Of a stretch of DNA of 41,980 nucleotides, positions 25,284 to 32,795 are shown piece after piece. The position numbers were made by a program, and so were the translations under genes. Numbering within the stretch: position 1 is the stretch's first letter; every line of letters starts with the position of its first letter. The notes beneath the pieces were generated by a model. It had not been told where the DNA came from, made no database searches, and was given only the letters and a program-made list of their open reading frames with translations. Source of the DNA: Betaproteobacteria bacterium (GTDB lineage Bacteria; Pseudomonadota; Gammaproteobacteria; Burkholderiales; SG8-41); contig VGIF01000011.1 in assembly GCA_016868015.1 (NCBI GenBank), positions 1 to 41,980 of the forward strand, written 5' to 3'.

Positions 25284-26215
25284 GCAGCGGCGACGCATTC
25301 AATCAGATCACCGAACGCATCAAGGCGCTGGCCGGCAGTTGGCCGGCGTACACCGCGCTCGCCACGTTTGCGCTGTATGTGCTGGGTTATTTGTCGCTGC
25401 GCTTTCAGGTGAGCGCGCTGGGGGTGATCAGCTCCGATTTCGCCGCGCTCGACGAACGGTATTTGTTCGCGGGCATCGATTTTCTGGTTTATCTGGTGCC
25501 GCAGGCGTCATCGGCGTTTTTGCTGTTGCTGTTGGCGGCGCTGCCGTTGGGCGTGGTGCTGGCGTTGTTTGCGCTGGGCGCCAAACGCAAAGGCACCAGC
25601 CTCGCCGCACGTTTTGTGCGTTGGCGCGAGTGCTTAAGCCCGCGCGCGGCTTTCACATGGGCGGCGCTTGGCGTGGTGGCGAGCGTGTTGCTGGTGCAAA
25701 TGGTGATGCGGCAGTGCTTCGCGTTTCAATCGCTATTGCTGGCGCCGGCGCTGCCGCGTTCGCCGGCGTGGCTGGCGGCGCTGCTCACGAGCGAGGACGG
25801 TGCGTCGCGCGCGCTGTTTTTTATCGGCATACTGCTGGCCACGGTGGCGTGCGCGGCGTGGCTCGCGTGGTTGCGGCCCAAACTTCGCGAATTTGAGTCG
25901 GGCCGCTGGCTGGCCGCAATCTACGCCTCGGTGGTGTTGTTGCAGGTGTTGCTGTGGCCGGCCAACTATGCGCTGCTGGCGGTGGCGGAGCGCTATCCCA
26001 AGGTGGGTGAGCTCAATGGCGAAAAAGCGGGCGACAAAATGCTGGCCGCGGGCGACCAGGCCTGGCTGGTGTGGCGCAGCAAGGAGACGCTCACGCTGTT
26101 TGTGATCAGCGCGGCCGACGGCCAGCGCTCGCTGGTCGCGCTGCCGGCGAAGGACATGAAGTTCGCTATTACCGGTTACGATCGCTTGATCACGAAAGTG
26201 CATGCCCGGCCATGA
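25280..26215 (+). CDS. Polytopic membrane protein of the CHAT operon
   Basis: 311 residues; its ATG overlaps the CHAT stop (ATGA), so the two are translationally coupled. Hydrophobic spans are seen at about residues 22-42, 62-78, 78-102, 124-146, 176-197 and 210-236, so five or six membrane helices. A soluble C-terminal segment of about 75 residues follows, with short beta-like stretches (LTLFVISAADG, LVALPAKDMKFAITGYDRL). The N-terminal 18 residues are polar. I do not recognise a named family. The conserved-looking W-P-A-Y and the RYPKVGELNGEKAGDKM patch are the only notable motifs. Position between a secreted CHAT protein and a secreted partner suggests a membrane anchor, channel or substrate for the protease. 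Confidence 0.85.
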   Translation: MSSGDAFNQITERIKALAGSWPAYTALATFALYVLGYLSLRFQVSALGVISSDFAALDERYLFAGIDFLVYLVPQASSAFLLLLLAALPLGVVLALFALGAKRKGTSLAARFVRWRECLSPRAAFTWAALGVVASVLLVQMVMRQCFAFQSLLLAPALPRSPAWLAALLTSEDGASRALFFIGILLATVACAAWLAWLRPKLREFESGRWLAAIYASVVLLQVLLWPANYALLAVAERYPKVGELNGEKAGDKMLAAGDQAWLVWRSKETLTLFVISAADGQRSLVALPAKDMKFAITGYDRLITKVHARP

Positions 26216-26937
26216 AGACTACGCTTAGGTTAACCGTCATCGGCGCCGTTATCGTGCTCGGCGCCGCGTTGCAGAGTCAGCACGCTCACGCGCAAAGCGT
26301 GTTGAGCCGGCTCTTGAGTAGCTTGGGCATAACCGATGTGCCGGGCCAGGTGCGCTCCGGCGGCGAAACGGCGAGCGGCGACGTCATGCTGTGGGGCGGT
26401 GGCGCCGAGCCCGCCCAGCCGCTCACCACCGCGGGCGGCTACCGCTCGCCGGTATTCGGCCGCAAGGGCGAGGCGCTGGCGTTAAAGGGCGATACCCTGG
26501 TGAGCATTGCGCTCGCCGGCGGCGCGATGCGCGAGCTGCGCGCGCTGCCCGGCGCCATCAAGCTACTCGGCGTCAACAAGGATAATCCCGATGAGCTTTA
26601 TGTTTTGCTCAAACACAACGGTGTGCTCGGGCTGGCGGCCGCCACGCGCGGCGGCAACACCCTGACTGCGCTATCCCTCGATGCCGCCACGCACAAGGAT
26701 CAGGCGCAACTCGCGGCGCTGCAAGACGATGCGCGCGACTACGGCACAACCCGGCTTTTTTTAACAACGCAAAGCAAACGCGGCATCACTGGGCGCAGCG
26801 TCGAGTGGACGGATGTTTTTGTGTCGCGCGGCAATGCCGCAGCGCAGAACGTGAGCCGTTGCGATGGCCGCAACTGCGTGCAGCCGGCGCTGGACTTGGT
26901 GACGGGACAGGTGCTCTACCTGCGCCATGCGCCATAA
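26212..26937 (+). CDS. Secreted protein of unknown function, third gene of the CHAT operon
   Basis: 241 residues from the ATG at 26212, which overlaps the stop of the membrane-protein gene (ATGA again); the tracked start at 26071 is inside that gene. A signal peptide runs to about residue 28 (AHAQS). The mature part is rich in short strands with a loose repeat: SGDVMLWGGGAEP, YRSPVFGRKGEALALKGDTLVSI, KLLGVNKDNPDELYVLLKHNG. This hints at a beta-propeller-like or beta-sandwich fold. A Cys pair CDGRNC near residue 220 could form a disulfide, in keeping with a periplasmic site. I do not recognise the family. Repeat copy H begins at its stop codon. Confidence 0.82.
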   Translation: MKTTLRLTVIGAVIVLGAALQSQHAHAQSVLSRLLSSLGITDVPGQVRSGGETASGDVMLWGGGAEPAQPLTTAGGYRSPVFGRKGEALALKGDTLVSIALAGGAMRELRALPGAIKLLGVNKDNPDELYVLLKHNGVLGLAAATRGGNTLTALSLDAATHKDQAQLAALQDDARDYGTTRLFLTTQSKRGITGRSVEWTDVFVSRGNAAAQNVSRCDGRNCVQPALDLVTGQVLYLRHAP

Positions 26938-26964
26938 AAAAAATATTTTTAGATCAATAAGTTA
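26935..26964 (-). repeat. AT-rich intergenic element, copy H
   Basis: Minus strand: TAACTTATTGATCTAAAAA and a T-tract. It sits between the convergent ends of the CHAT operon and the glutamyltransferase gene, overlapping the first stop codon. Confidence 0.7.
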
Positions 26965-26988
26965 CGTTAATTCACTGATGCCAGGCGG

Positions 26989-28605
26989 TCAGCCGGCATA
27001 AGCCACCCCCGCGCCGCCGCGCGGATCGGCGCCGCCGCGCAGACGCCCACCGAGTGTCGAGATCACATGCGCGCGCGACATGATGGGTTCGAAGCTGTGC
27101 GGGCTGTGCACCACCTTGTGCCCCATCGCGCGCAATTCGTTCACCACCGCCAATTGCACCGTGGCTTCGGCGTGGATGCCCTTGCCTTCGCAATGGATGC
27201 GCGGCACGGTGACCGCTTCCACCGGCGACATGCCGAAGTCGATCACATTCAAAATCGCCTGCAGCGTGGCACTGATGATCACGCTGCCGCCCGGCGCGCC
27301 CGCCACCAACACCGGTTTGCCGTCTTTTAACAGCATCGTCGGCACCATGCCGGTGGTGCGCGCCTTGCCCGGCGCCATGGAATTTTTGCGGCCGGGGAAG
27401 GGGTCGAAGAGCTTCATCGAATTGTTGTAATTAAAGCCCAGCCCCGGCGTCACCACGCCGGCGGCGGTGCCCAGCGTGTGCGTGAGCGACACCGCGTTGC
27501 CGTGCTCGTCGAAGGTGCACAAATGCGTGGTGCAGGAGGGCGGCGCCTGTTTTTCGTCACCGAGAAAATCGCCGCGCTTGATGCGCTCGGCCCAGTACGC
27601 CGCGCGCTCTTTCGATATCAGCATGGCGGTGGGCACGTCGGCGAAATGCGGGTCGCCCAGATACTCGTTGCGATCCACATGGGCCGCCGCCATCGCGCGC
27701 GCCACCAGGTCGATGTGCCGCGCCGAGCAGTGCCCAAGACTCGCCAGATCGAAATGCTCCAATATCTGCAGCATGGCGATCAGCGTCGCGCCGCTGCCGG
27801 GCGGCGGGTTGGAACGCACGGTGTAACCGCGGTAGCTGCCTTCCAGCGGCGCGTAGGTTTCGGGTGTGACGTTGGCGATGTCTGCGCGCGTCACATACGA
27901 ACCGTTCGCCGCGAGATCGGCGGCGATTTCGTCGCCGAGCTTGCCGTGGTGAAATTCGCGCCAGCCGCCGCGTGCCAGCCGCTCCAGCGTGCGCGCATAA
28001 TCCGGCAGCCGCATGGTTTCGCCGACTTCGAAAAAACGGCCTTCGGGATGTAGAAACACGCGCGCGCATTCCGCGGTTTTGCGTATGCGCGTCATGCCGT
28101 CGGGGATGCCCGGTTGCCGATAACGCGCCCACACCCCCGCCGAATGCGGCGTGATGACAATGCCTTCGTTAGCTTGCGCAATGGCCGGTGCGAGCAGCTC
28201 GGCCCACGGCAGCGTGCAATGCTGCTCATGAAAAATGCCGAATCCGGCGGGTGTCGCCGGGGTCATGATCGAGGTGTAGCCGATCTCGCTGCGATAGTCG
28301 TCAAACAGGCTGTAGCCGGAAATCTCGGTGCGGCCCTTGCAGTCGTTCGCCCACATGTCCGGGCGCACCTGGCTGCCCGCGCGATTGTAAAAATCGACCA
28401 TGCCGCTGCGACCGTTGCCGCCACCATCATTGGCGCGATAGTAGTGCAGCGTGCCCATGCCGCCGATGCCGCACATAAAAGGGTCGTTGACCATTTGCGA
28501 AAACGCGGTGGCGACCGCGGCATCGAAGGCATTGCCGCCTTTAGCCAGAATGGCCGCGCCCACATCGGCGGCACGCGGTTGCGGACAAACGACGACACCT
28601 TTCAT
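26989..28605 (-). CDS. Gamma-glutamyltranspeptidase-family protein (no signal peptide)
   Basis: 538 residues from the ATG at 28605 (MKGVVVCPQPRAADVG), which follows GGAG; a start 12 codons earlier is possible. The family layout is complete: GGNAFDAAVATAF, GIGGMGTLHYY, PPPGSGATLIAMLQIL and the autocleavage site. Thr360 in CTTHLCTFDEHGNAVSLTHTLG is the expected nucleophile exposed by self-processing into two subunits. GAPGGSVIISATLQAILNV lies in the small subunit. Classical GGT is periplasmic and has a signal peptide; this one has none, so it is probably a cytoplasmic Ntn-hydrolase of the GGT/cephalosporin-acylase type acting on a gamma-glutamyl or other amide. It is upstream of nothing on its strand except the convergent CHAT operon. 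Confidence 0.92.
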   Translation of the reverse strand: MKGVVVCPQPRAADVGAAILAKGGNAFDAAVATAFSQMVNDPFMCGIGGMGTLHYYRANDGGGNGRSGMVDFYNRAGSQVRPDMWANDCKGRTEISGYSLFDDYRSEIGYTSIMTPATPAGFGIFHEQHCTLPWAELLAPAIAQANEGIVITPHSAGVWARYRQPGIPDGMTRIRKTAECARVFLHPEGRFFEVGETMRLPDYARTLERLARGGWREFHHGKLGDEIAADLAANGSYVTRADIANVTPETYAPLEGSYRGYTVRSNPPPGSGATLIAMLQILEHFDLASLGHCSARHIDLVARAMAAAHVDRNEYLGDPHFADVPTAMLISKERAAYWAERIKRGDFLGDEKQAPPSCTTHLCTFDEHGNAVSLTHTLGTAAGVVTPGLGFNYNNSMKLFDPFPGRKNSMAPGKARTTGMVPTMLLKDGKPVLVAGAPGGSVIISATLQAILNVIDFGMSPVEAVTVPRIHCEGKGIHAEATVQLAVVNELRAMGHKVVHSPHSFEPIMSRAHVISTLGGRLRGGADPRGGAGVAYAG

Positions 28606-28698
28606 GGCAGGGGGCTCCTTGTCGGTGGTGTTATACGCCAAGCTGCGGCCCGCCGTGCGCGCGGGCTTGCGGTTTTAACCCGCAATCGCTGATCACGC

Positions 28699-29667
28699 TT
28701 ACTCAGGCATGATGCCGGCGATCTTTACGATTTCGGCCCAGCGCTTGATGTCGTTGGGAAAATTCTTTTGGAATACCGCGGGCGGATCAGCGACGATGTC
28801 ATAGCCGCCGCCGGCGAGATAGTCGCGTACCTTGGGAACTTCCAACGATTTTTTGATCGCGCCGTAAATGCGCTGAACGATGGCATCGGGCGTTTTTGCC
28901 GGCGCAAACCAGGCTTGCCAGCCGGTGTCGATGGCGAAACCCGGCAGCCCGCCCTCGGCGGCGGTGGGCACATCGGGCAGCGCCGCCAGCCGCTTGGTGC
29001 CACTGTAGGCAATGGGGCGCAGCTTTTCCGATTTGAAATGCGGCATGCCAACGATCGGCGGCACCACCGCCATGTGCACCTCGCCGCCGAGCAGCGCGGT
29101 GATCACCGGCCCCGCGCCTTTGTAAGGCACATGGGTCAGCTTGATGCCGGCGCGCGCGTTAAATCCCTCGGCGATCAAATGCAGCACATTGCCCACACCG
29201 GGCGAAGCGAAGGTGAGTTTCTGGCGTTTGGCGAGCGCGATGAATTCCGGGACCGTGCGCACCGGCAGCGACGAATGCACCGTCAACATGGAGCCTTGGC
29301 CGACGATCGGGTTGGTGATCGGCGTAAAGTCGCGCTCGGTATCGTAGGGCAGGTTCTTGCGCAACGCGGGATTGATGACCAGTGCCGCGGATACATACAT
29401 CAACGTATAACCATTGGGCGCGGCCTTGGCGACGATGTCGCTGCCGATCACCGCGTTGGCGCCGCCGCGATTGTCGATCACGATCGGCTGGCCCAGAACG
29501 GGCTCCATCTCGCGCGCGAACACGCGCGCGTTGGCGTCGGTGGCGCCGCCGGGCGGAAACGGCATGATCAGGCGGATCGGGCGGTCGGGAAAATTTGCTT
29601 GCGCAAAGGTGTCGGCGACGGGCGAGAGCGCAAAACATGCAAGTGCCAGGTAACGAAGATTATTCAC
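28699..29667 (-). CDS. Bug/TctC-family periplasmic solute-binding protein 7
   Basis: 322 residues from a GTG start. A short signal peptide ends near VADTFAQ (about residue 23). Mature motifs are FPDRPIRLIMPFPPGGATD, VIDNRGGANAVIGSDIVAKA, PNGYTLMYV, LPYDTERDFTPIT and HVPYKGAGPV, all canonical for Bug. It lies 93 bases upstream of the GGT-like gene on the same strand and 150 bases downstream of Bug 8, from which it is separated by the large inverted repeat at 29715-29807. The ribosome site is poor (GGAAA). The ligand is unknown. Confidence 0.93.
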   Translation of the reverse strand: MNNLRYLALACFALSPVADTFAQANFPDRPIRLIMPFPPGGATDANARVFAREMEPVLGQPIVIDNRGGANAVIGSDIVAKAAPNGYTLMYVSAALVINPALRKNLPYDTERDFTPITNPIVGQGSMLTVHSSLPVRTVPEFIALAKRQKLTFASPGVGNVLHLIAEGFNARAGIKLTHVPYKGAGPVITALLGGEVHMAVVPPIVGMPHFKSEKLRPIAYSGTKRLAALPDVPTAAEGGLPGFAIDTGWQAWFAPAKTPDAIVQRIYGAIKKSLEVPKVRDYLAGGGYDIVADPPAVFQKNFPNDIKRWAEIVKIAGIMPE

Positions 29668-29714
29668 GATAAAGTTTCCGTTGCGATAAGAAAACGTTGT
29701 GGTGTTGCGGGCAC

Positions 29715-29807
29715 AAAACCTTTTTTTGACGCAGATTTACGCAGATGAACGCGGATTAACTCCGAAAAAATCTGCGTCAATCTGCGTTCATCTGCGTCGA
29801 AGGTTTT
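29715..29807. repeat. Large imperfect palindrome built of ACGCAGATNN units
   Basis: The left arm GACGCAGATTTACGCAGATG and the right arm, ending CATCTGCGTC, pair over about 30 bases, inside a further AAAACCTT / AAGGTTTT pair. Each arm is three near-direct copies of ACGCAGAT. A related, AT-richer copy lies at 37794-37871. This type is dispersed in many bacteria. Confidence 0.8.
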
Positions 29808-29817
29808 GGCAGTCGAA

Positions 29818-30807
29818 TTACTTCACCTCGCGCGGCATGCCCGCATCGATCGCCACCTTGGTCCACTTGGCGATTTCGGCGGGGATGAATTTGCGCATTT
29901 GTTCGGGCGTCATGATCTCGAGCACGGCGCCCATGGCGGTGAGTCTTTTCACGTTGTCCTGGGCGGTGAAGTATTTGACCATTTCGTTGTGTAATTGCAT
30001 GACGATCGGCCGCGGCGTGCCGGCGGGCGCGGCCACCGAGTACCAATTCGAGGCGTCGTAGCCTTTGACGCCGGCTTCATCCACCGTCGGCAAATCGGGC
30101 AGCAGTTCCACGCGCTTTAACGTGCCGACAGCAAGGCCTTTAAGCTTGCCCGACTTCAGATGCGGAATCGCCGGTACGCTCACCGCGAAAGTGGAGTGGG
30201 TTTGGCCGCCGATGGTGTCGATCATCGCCGGAAAGCCACCCTTGTAGACGATGATGTTGAAGTTTTGCCTGGACAGGCTTTTGAATAGCGCCGAGGCAAA
30301 GTGCTGAAACCCGCCGGAGGTCGCGATGGTGATTTCGCCGGGGCGTTTGCCTGCCAGCGCGACGAATTCCGCCACCGAGTTCACCGGCACCGACGGGTGC
30401 ACGCTCAAAATCAAAAAACTCGAGCCGATTTTGCCGATCGGGTCGAACGCGTTAATCGCATCGTAAGGCAGCTTACGCACCACCGCGTTCATGGCGTAGC
30501 CCGAGGACAACACGATCAGGGTGTAACCATCGGGCGGCGACTTGGCGGCGATTTCAGTGCCGATAATGCCGTCGGCGCCGGTGCGATTGTCCACCACCAC
30601 GGGCCGTCCCCAGGTATCGGCAAGGTGGGTGGCCAGCATGCGTCCCAACACATCGTTGGTGCCGCCGGGGGCGAACGGCACGATCATACGCACGGGTTTG
30701 GCGGGGTAGGCGGCTGCCGCGCCTGGCGCGGCGGCTTGTGCTAACGCAACTTGCGGCGTGAATGTCATGGCGACCGCGGCCAGTGAACCTGACAGTTTCG
30801 CGAACAC
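29818..30807 (-). CDS. Bug/TctC-family periplasmic solute-binding protein 8
   Basis: 329 residues. GTG start with a strong AAGGAGGA ribosome site five bases before it. A signal peptide ends near QVALAQA (about residue 24). Mature motifs are YPAKPVRMIVPFAPGGTND, VVDNRTGADGIIGTEIAAKS, PPDGYTLIV and LPYDAINAFDPIGK. A GGFQHFASALFKSL stretch replaces the usual G-S-x-H ligand segment, which may alter specificity. Same strand as Bug 7. Divergent from the PHP phosphatase gene with repeat copy I in the gap. Probably binds a carboxylate; no permease is nearby. Confidence 0.93.
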   Translation of the reverse strand: MFAKLSGSLAAVAMTFTPQVALAQAAAPGAAAAYPAKPVRMIVPFAPGGTNDVLGRMLATHLADTWGRPVVVDNRTGADGIIGTEIAAKSPPDGYTLIVLSSGYAMNAVVRKLPYDAINAFDPIGKIGSSFLILSVHPSVPVNSVAEFVALAGKRPGEITIATSGGFQHFASALFKSLSRQNFNIIVYKGGFPAMIDTIGGQTHSTFAVSVPAIPHLKSGKLKGLAVGTLKRVELLPDLPTVDEAGVKGYDASNWYSVAAPAGTPRPIVMQLHNEMVKYFTAQDNVKRLTAMGAVLEIMTPEQMRKFIPAEIAKWTKVAIDAGMPREVK

Positions 30808-30977
30808 GAGCTCCTCCTTATGGTTGCTTTAAGTGCGGCGCGCGATAAGCTGCGTTCGGGAATTCTAGCCGACAACGCCGCGCGTTGCGCCTTCACCCGC
30901 CAAGTTGCGCGGCGGTGTGACAAAGCGCCTCGCGAAAAGCGTGCGCGATCTGTTATGCTCATTCATCGGAAATTTTT

Positions 30978-31007
30978 TAAGTATTTAATTTAATTGATAT
31001 TTTTTTA
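30978..31007 (+). repeat. AT-rich intergenic element, copy I
   Basis: TAAGTATTTAATTTAATTG and a T-tract ending one base before the PHP start codon. It replaces the normal ribosome-binding region of that gene. Confidence 0.78.
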
Positions 31008-31008
31008 A

Positions 31009-31839
31009 ATGCTTTCGGTTGATCTTCACAGTCACTCGACACGTCCCGACGGCCTTATCGCGCCGGGGGAGCTGGCCGCGCGCGCGGCGGCGCAGGGGGT
31101 GAAAACCTTTGCGCTGACCGATCACGATGAACTGGGCGGTTTAGAAGAAGCCCGCGCGCAAGCCGAGGCGCGCGGCATGCGCTTTATCGATGGTGTGGAA
31201 ATTTCGGTGAGTTGGACGCACGATACGTTGCACATCGTCGGGCTTAACATCGATCCGCATCACGCGGCGCTGATGGAAGGTTTACGCGGCGTGCGCGCCG
31301 GGCGCGAAGTGCGCGCGCAAAAAATCGCCGCCGATCTCGAACGCGTGGGCGTGGCAGATGCGCTCGCCGGCGCGCGCAAGTACGCGCGCAACCCGGAGCT
31401 GGTGAGCCGTGCGCATTTTGCGCGCTACTTGGTGGAGCAGGGGCGTGCGAGCAGCACCGATGCGGTGTTTCGGCGTTATCTGAGCCAGGGCAACCCCGGT
31501 TATGTGGATCATCAATGGGCGACGCTCGCGCAAGCTTTGGGCTGGATCACCAGCGCGGGCGGCGTGGCGGTGATTGCGCATCCGGGGCGTTACAAGTTGA
31601 ATCAGCAACAGCGCGAACAGATGCTCGGCGAGTTTCGCGATTTGGGCGGCACCGGTGTCGAGGTGGTCACTGGCAGCCACACACAGGCCGAATACGCCAC
31701 TTGGGCGCGTTATGCGCAGCGGTATGGCTTGCACGCCTCGGCCGGCTCGGATTACCACGGGCCGGGGGAGAGTTGGCTGGAGTTGGGCAAGCTGCCGGAT
31801 TTGCCGCAAGGGCTGACGGCGGTGTGGACCAACTTCTAG
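31009..31839 (+). CDS. rnm: PHP-domain phosphoesterase, 5'-3' exoribonuclease / nucleoside bisphosphate phosphatase type (RNase AM)
   Basis: 276 residues. The PHP metal sites are all visible: DLHSHST at residues 5-11, LTDHDELGG, DGVEISV, then AHPGRYKL and GSDYHGPG near the end. This set and the length match E. coli RNase AM (YciV/TrpH), which removes 5' nucleotides from small RNAs and 3',5'-bisphosphates and helps mature 23S rRNA. It is followed by yciO, the same gene pair as in E. coli. The start codon is directly behind AT-rich repeat copy I, so no Shine-Dalgarno exists, and an unusual or leaderless initiation is implied. The family assignment is secure; the substrate is inferred from the E. 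coli homologue. Confidence 0.9.
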   Translation: MLSVDLHSHSTRPDGLIAPGELAARAAAQGVKTFALTDHDELGGLEEARAQAEARGMRFIDGVEISVSWTHDTLHIVGLNIDPHHAALMEGLRGVRAGREVRAQKIAADLERVGVADALAGARKYARNPELVSRAHFARYLVEQGRASSTDAVFRRYLSQGNPGYVDHQWATLAQALGWITSAGGVAVIAHPGRYKLNQQQREQMLGEFRDLGGTGVEVVTGSHTQAEYATWARYAQRYGLHASAGSDYHGPGESWLELGKLPDLPQGLTAVWTNF

Positions 31840-31843
31840 TGCT

Positions 31844-31998
31844 GAGTTTTGAGTGTTTGTTGTTGAGTAGGAGCAGTGTTGAGTGTTAAGTTTTGAATGT
31901 TGAGCTGGAAAATTCGCGTGCGCTTTGCGTAAGCCGGTATTTCACTCAACATTAAACACTCAACACTCAACACTCAACACTCAACACTCAACACTGAA
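31844..31998. repeat. Heptamer tandem repeat (CACTCAA) with inverted degenerate partner
   Basis: 31957-31991 is five perfect CACTCAA units, followed by CACTGAA and preceded by two degenerate units (from 31943). The stretch 31844-31912 carries the complementary motif TTGAGTG several times, so the two halves can pair. It ends five bases before the yciO start codon. Confidence 0.85.
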
Positions 31999-32003
31999 AC
32001 CTC

Positions 32004-32630
32004 GTGGCTCAGTATTTCAAAGTTCACCCCGACAACCCCCAGCCGCGCTTGATACGCCAAGCCGCGCAAATCCTGCGCGACGGCGGCGTGATGGTGTATC
32101 CCACCGATTCATGTTACGCACTGGGTTGCCGCATCGGCGACAAGGCGGCGATGGAACGCCTGCGCGCCATCCGCAGGGTCGATCAGCGCCATCACTTTGC
32201 GCTGGTGTGCCGCGACTTGTCGGAAATCGCCACCTACGCGCGGGTCGACAACCGGCAATATCGCTTGTTGAAAGCGGCCACCCCGGGCGCGTACGCGTTC
32301 ATACTCGAGGCCACGCGTGAAGTGCCCAAGCGGCTGCAACATCCGAGCCGGCGCACCATCGGGCTGCGCATTCCCGATCACGCGCTGGTGCGCGCATTGC
32401 TGGCCGAATTGAACGAGCCGATGTTGTCGACCTCGCTGATTTTGCCGGGCGAGGAGATGCCGCTGAACGATATCGACGACATCCGCGAGCGCATCGAAAG
32501 CCGCGTCGATTTGATTTTGGATGCGGGCGCCTGCGGCATCGAGCCGACCACGGTGGTTAACTTGACGGGTCCTGAACCGGTAATCACGCGCGTGGGTAAA
32601 GGCGATACCGCGCTGTTTGGCGTGCAGTAG
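32004..32630 (+). CDS. yciO: YciO/YrdC/Sua5-family protein
   Basis: 208 residues, GTG start, opening MAQYFKVHPDNPQPRLI like E. coli YciO. The YrdC-domain core shows GGVMVYPTDSCYALGC, RLRAIRRVDQRHHFALVCRDLS, PGAYAFILEATREVPKRL, TIGLRIPDH, PMLSTSLILPGE and PTTVVNL, with the nucleotide and threonine pocket residues in place. YrdC-type enzymes make threonylcarbamoyl-AMP for tRNA t6A; the YciO branch has the same fold but weaker or different activity, so the exact reaction is uncertain. The stop codon just upstream (31995) leaves no earlier start. No ribosome site is visible, and a heptamer array abuts the gene. It lies between rnm and the M50 protease gene. Confidence 0.9.
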   Translation: MAQYFKVHPDNPQPRLIRQAAQILRDGGVMVYPTDSCYALGCRIGDKAAMERLRAIRRVDQRHHFALVCRDLSEIATYARVDNRQYRLLKAATPGAYAFILEATREVPKRLQHPSRRTIGLRIPDHALVRALLAELNEPMLSTSLILPGEEMPLNDIDDIRERIESRVDLILDAGACGIEPTTVVNLTGPEPVITRVGKGDTALFGVQ

Positions 32631-32719
32631 AAACGTGCCGTAGAAATCAGGCAAATCGGTGCGAGCGCGCCGGTTGCGTTAAACTCGTGGTTCTCAGCCG
32701 TTGGGCTGGCGCTTGGCCA

Positions 32720-32750
32720 TGAAAAAAAGTTCAATAAAATCAAATACTTA
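32720..32750 (-). repeat. AT-rich intergenic element, copy J
   Basis: Minus strand: TAAGTATTTGATTTTATTG, then a T-tract. It lies 89 bases past yciO and 45 bases before the M50 protease start. Confidence 0.8.
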
Positions 32751-32795
32751 CGATAATACCCCGATCGTAGTTATAGCCCCAGTTTCGCGCCGCGC

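Noticed and set aside
22764-26937. Type III-E CRISPR-linked CHAT protease (craspase)
   Set aside because: No gRAMP, CRISPR repeats or cas1 are present, and this CHAT protein has a secretion signal.
31943-31998. CRISPR array
   Set aside because: The units are seven bases in head-to-tail tandem with no spacers, and there are no cas genes.
31925-32320. ORF translating the heptamer array into TLNTQHSTLNTQHS repeats
   Set aside because: It runs into yciO in the wrong frame. The repeat peptide is a by-product of the DNA repeat.
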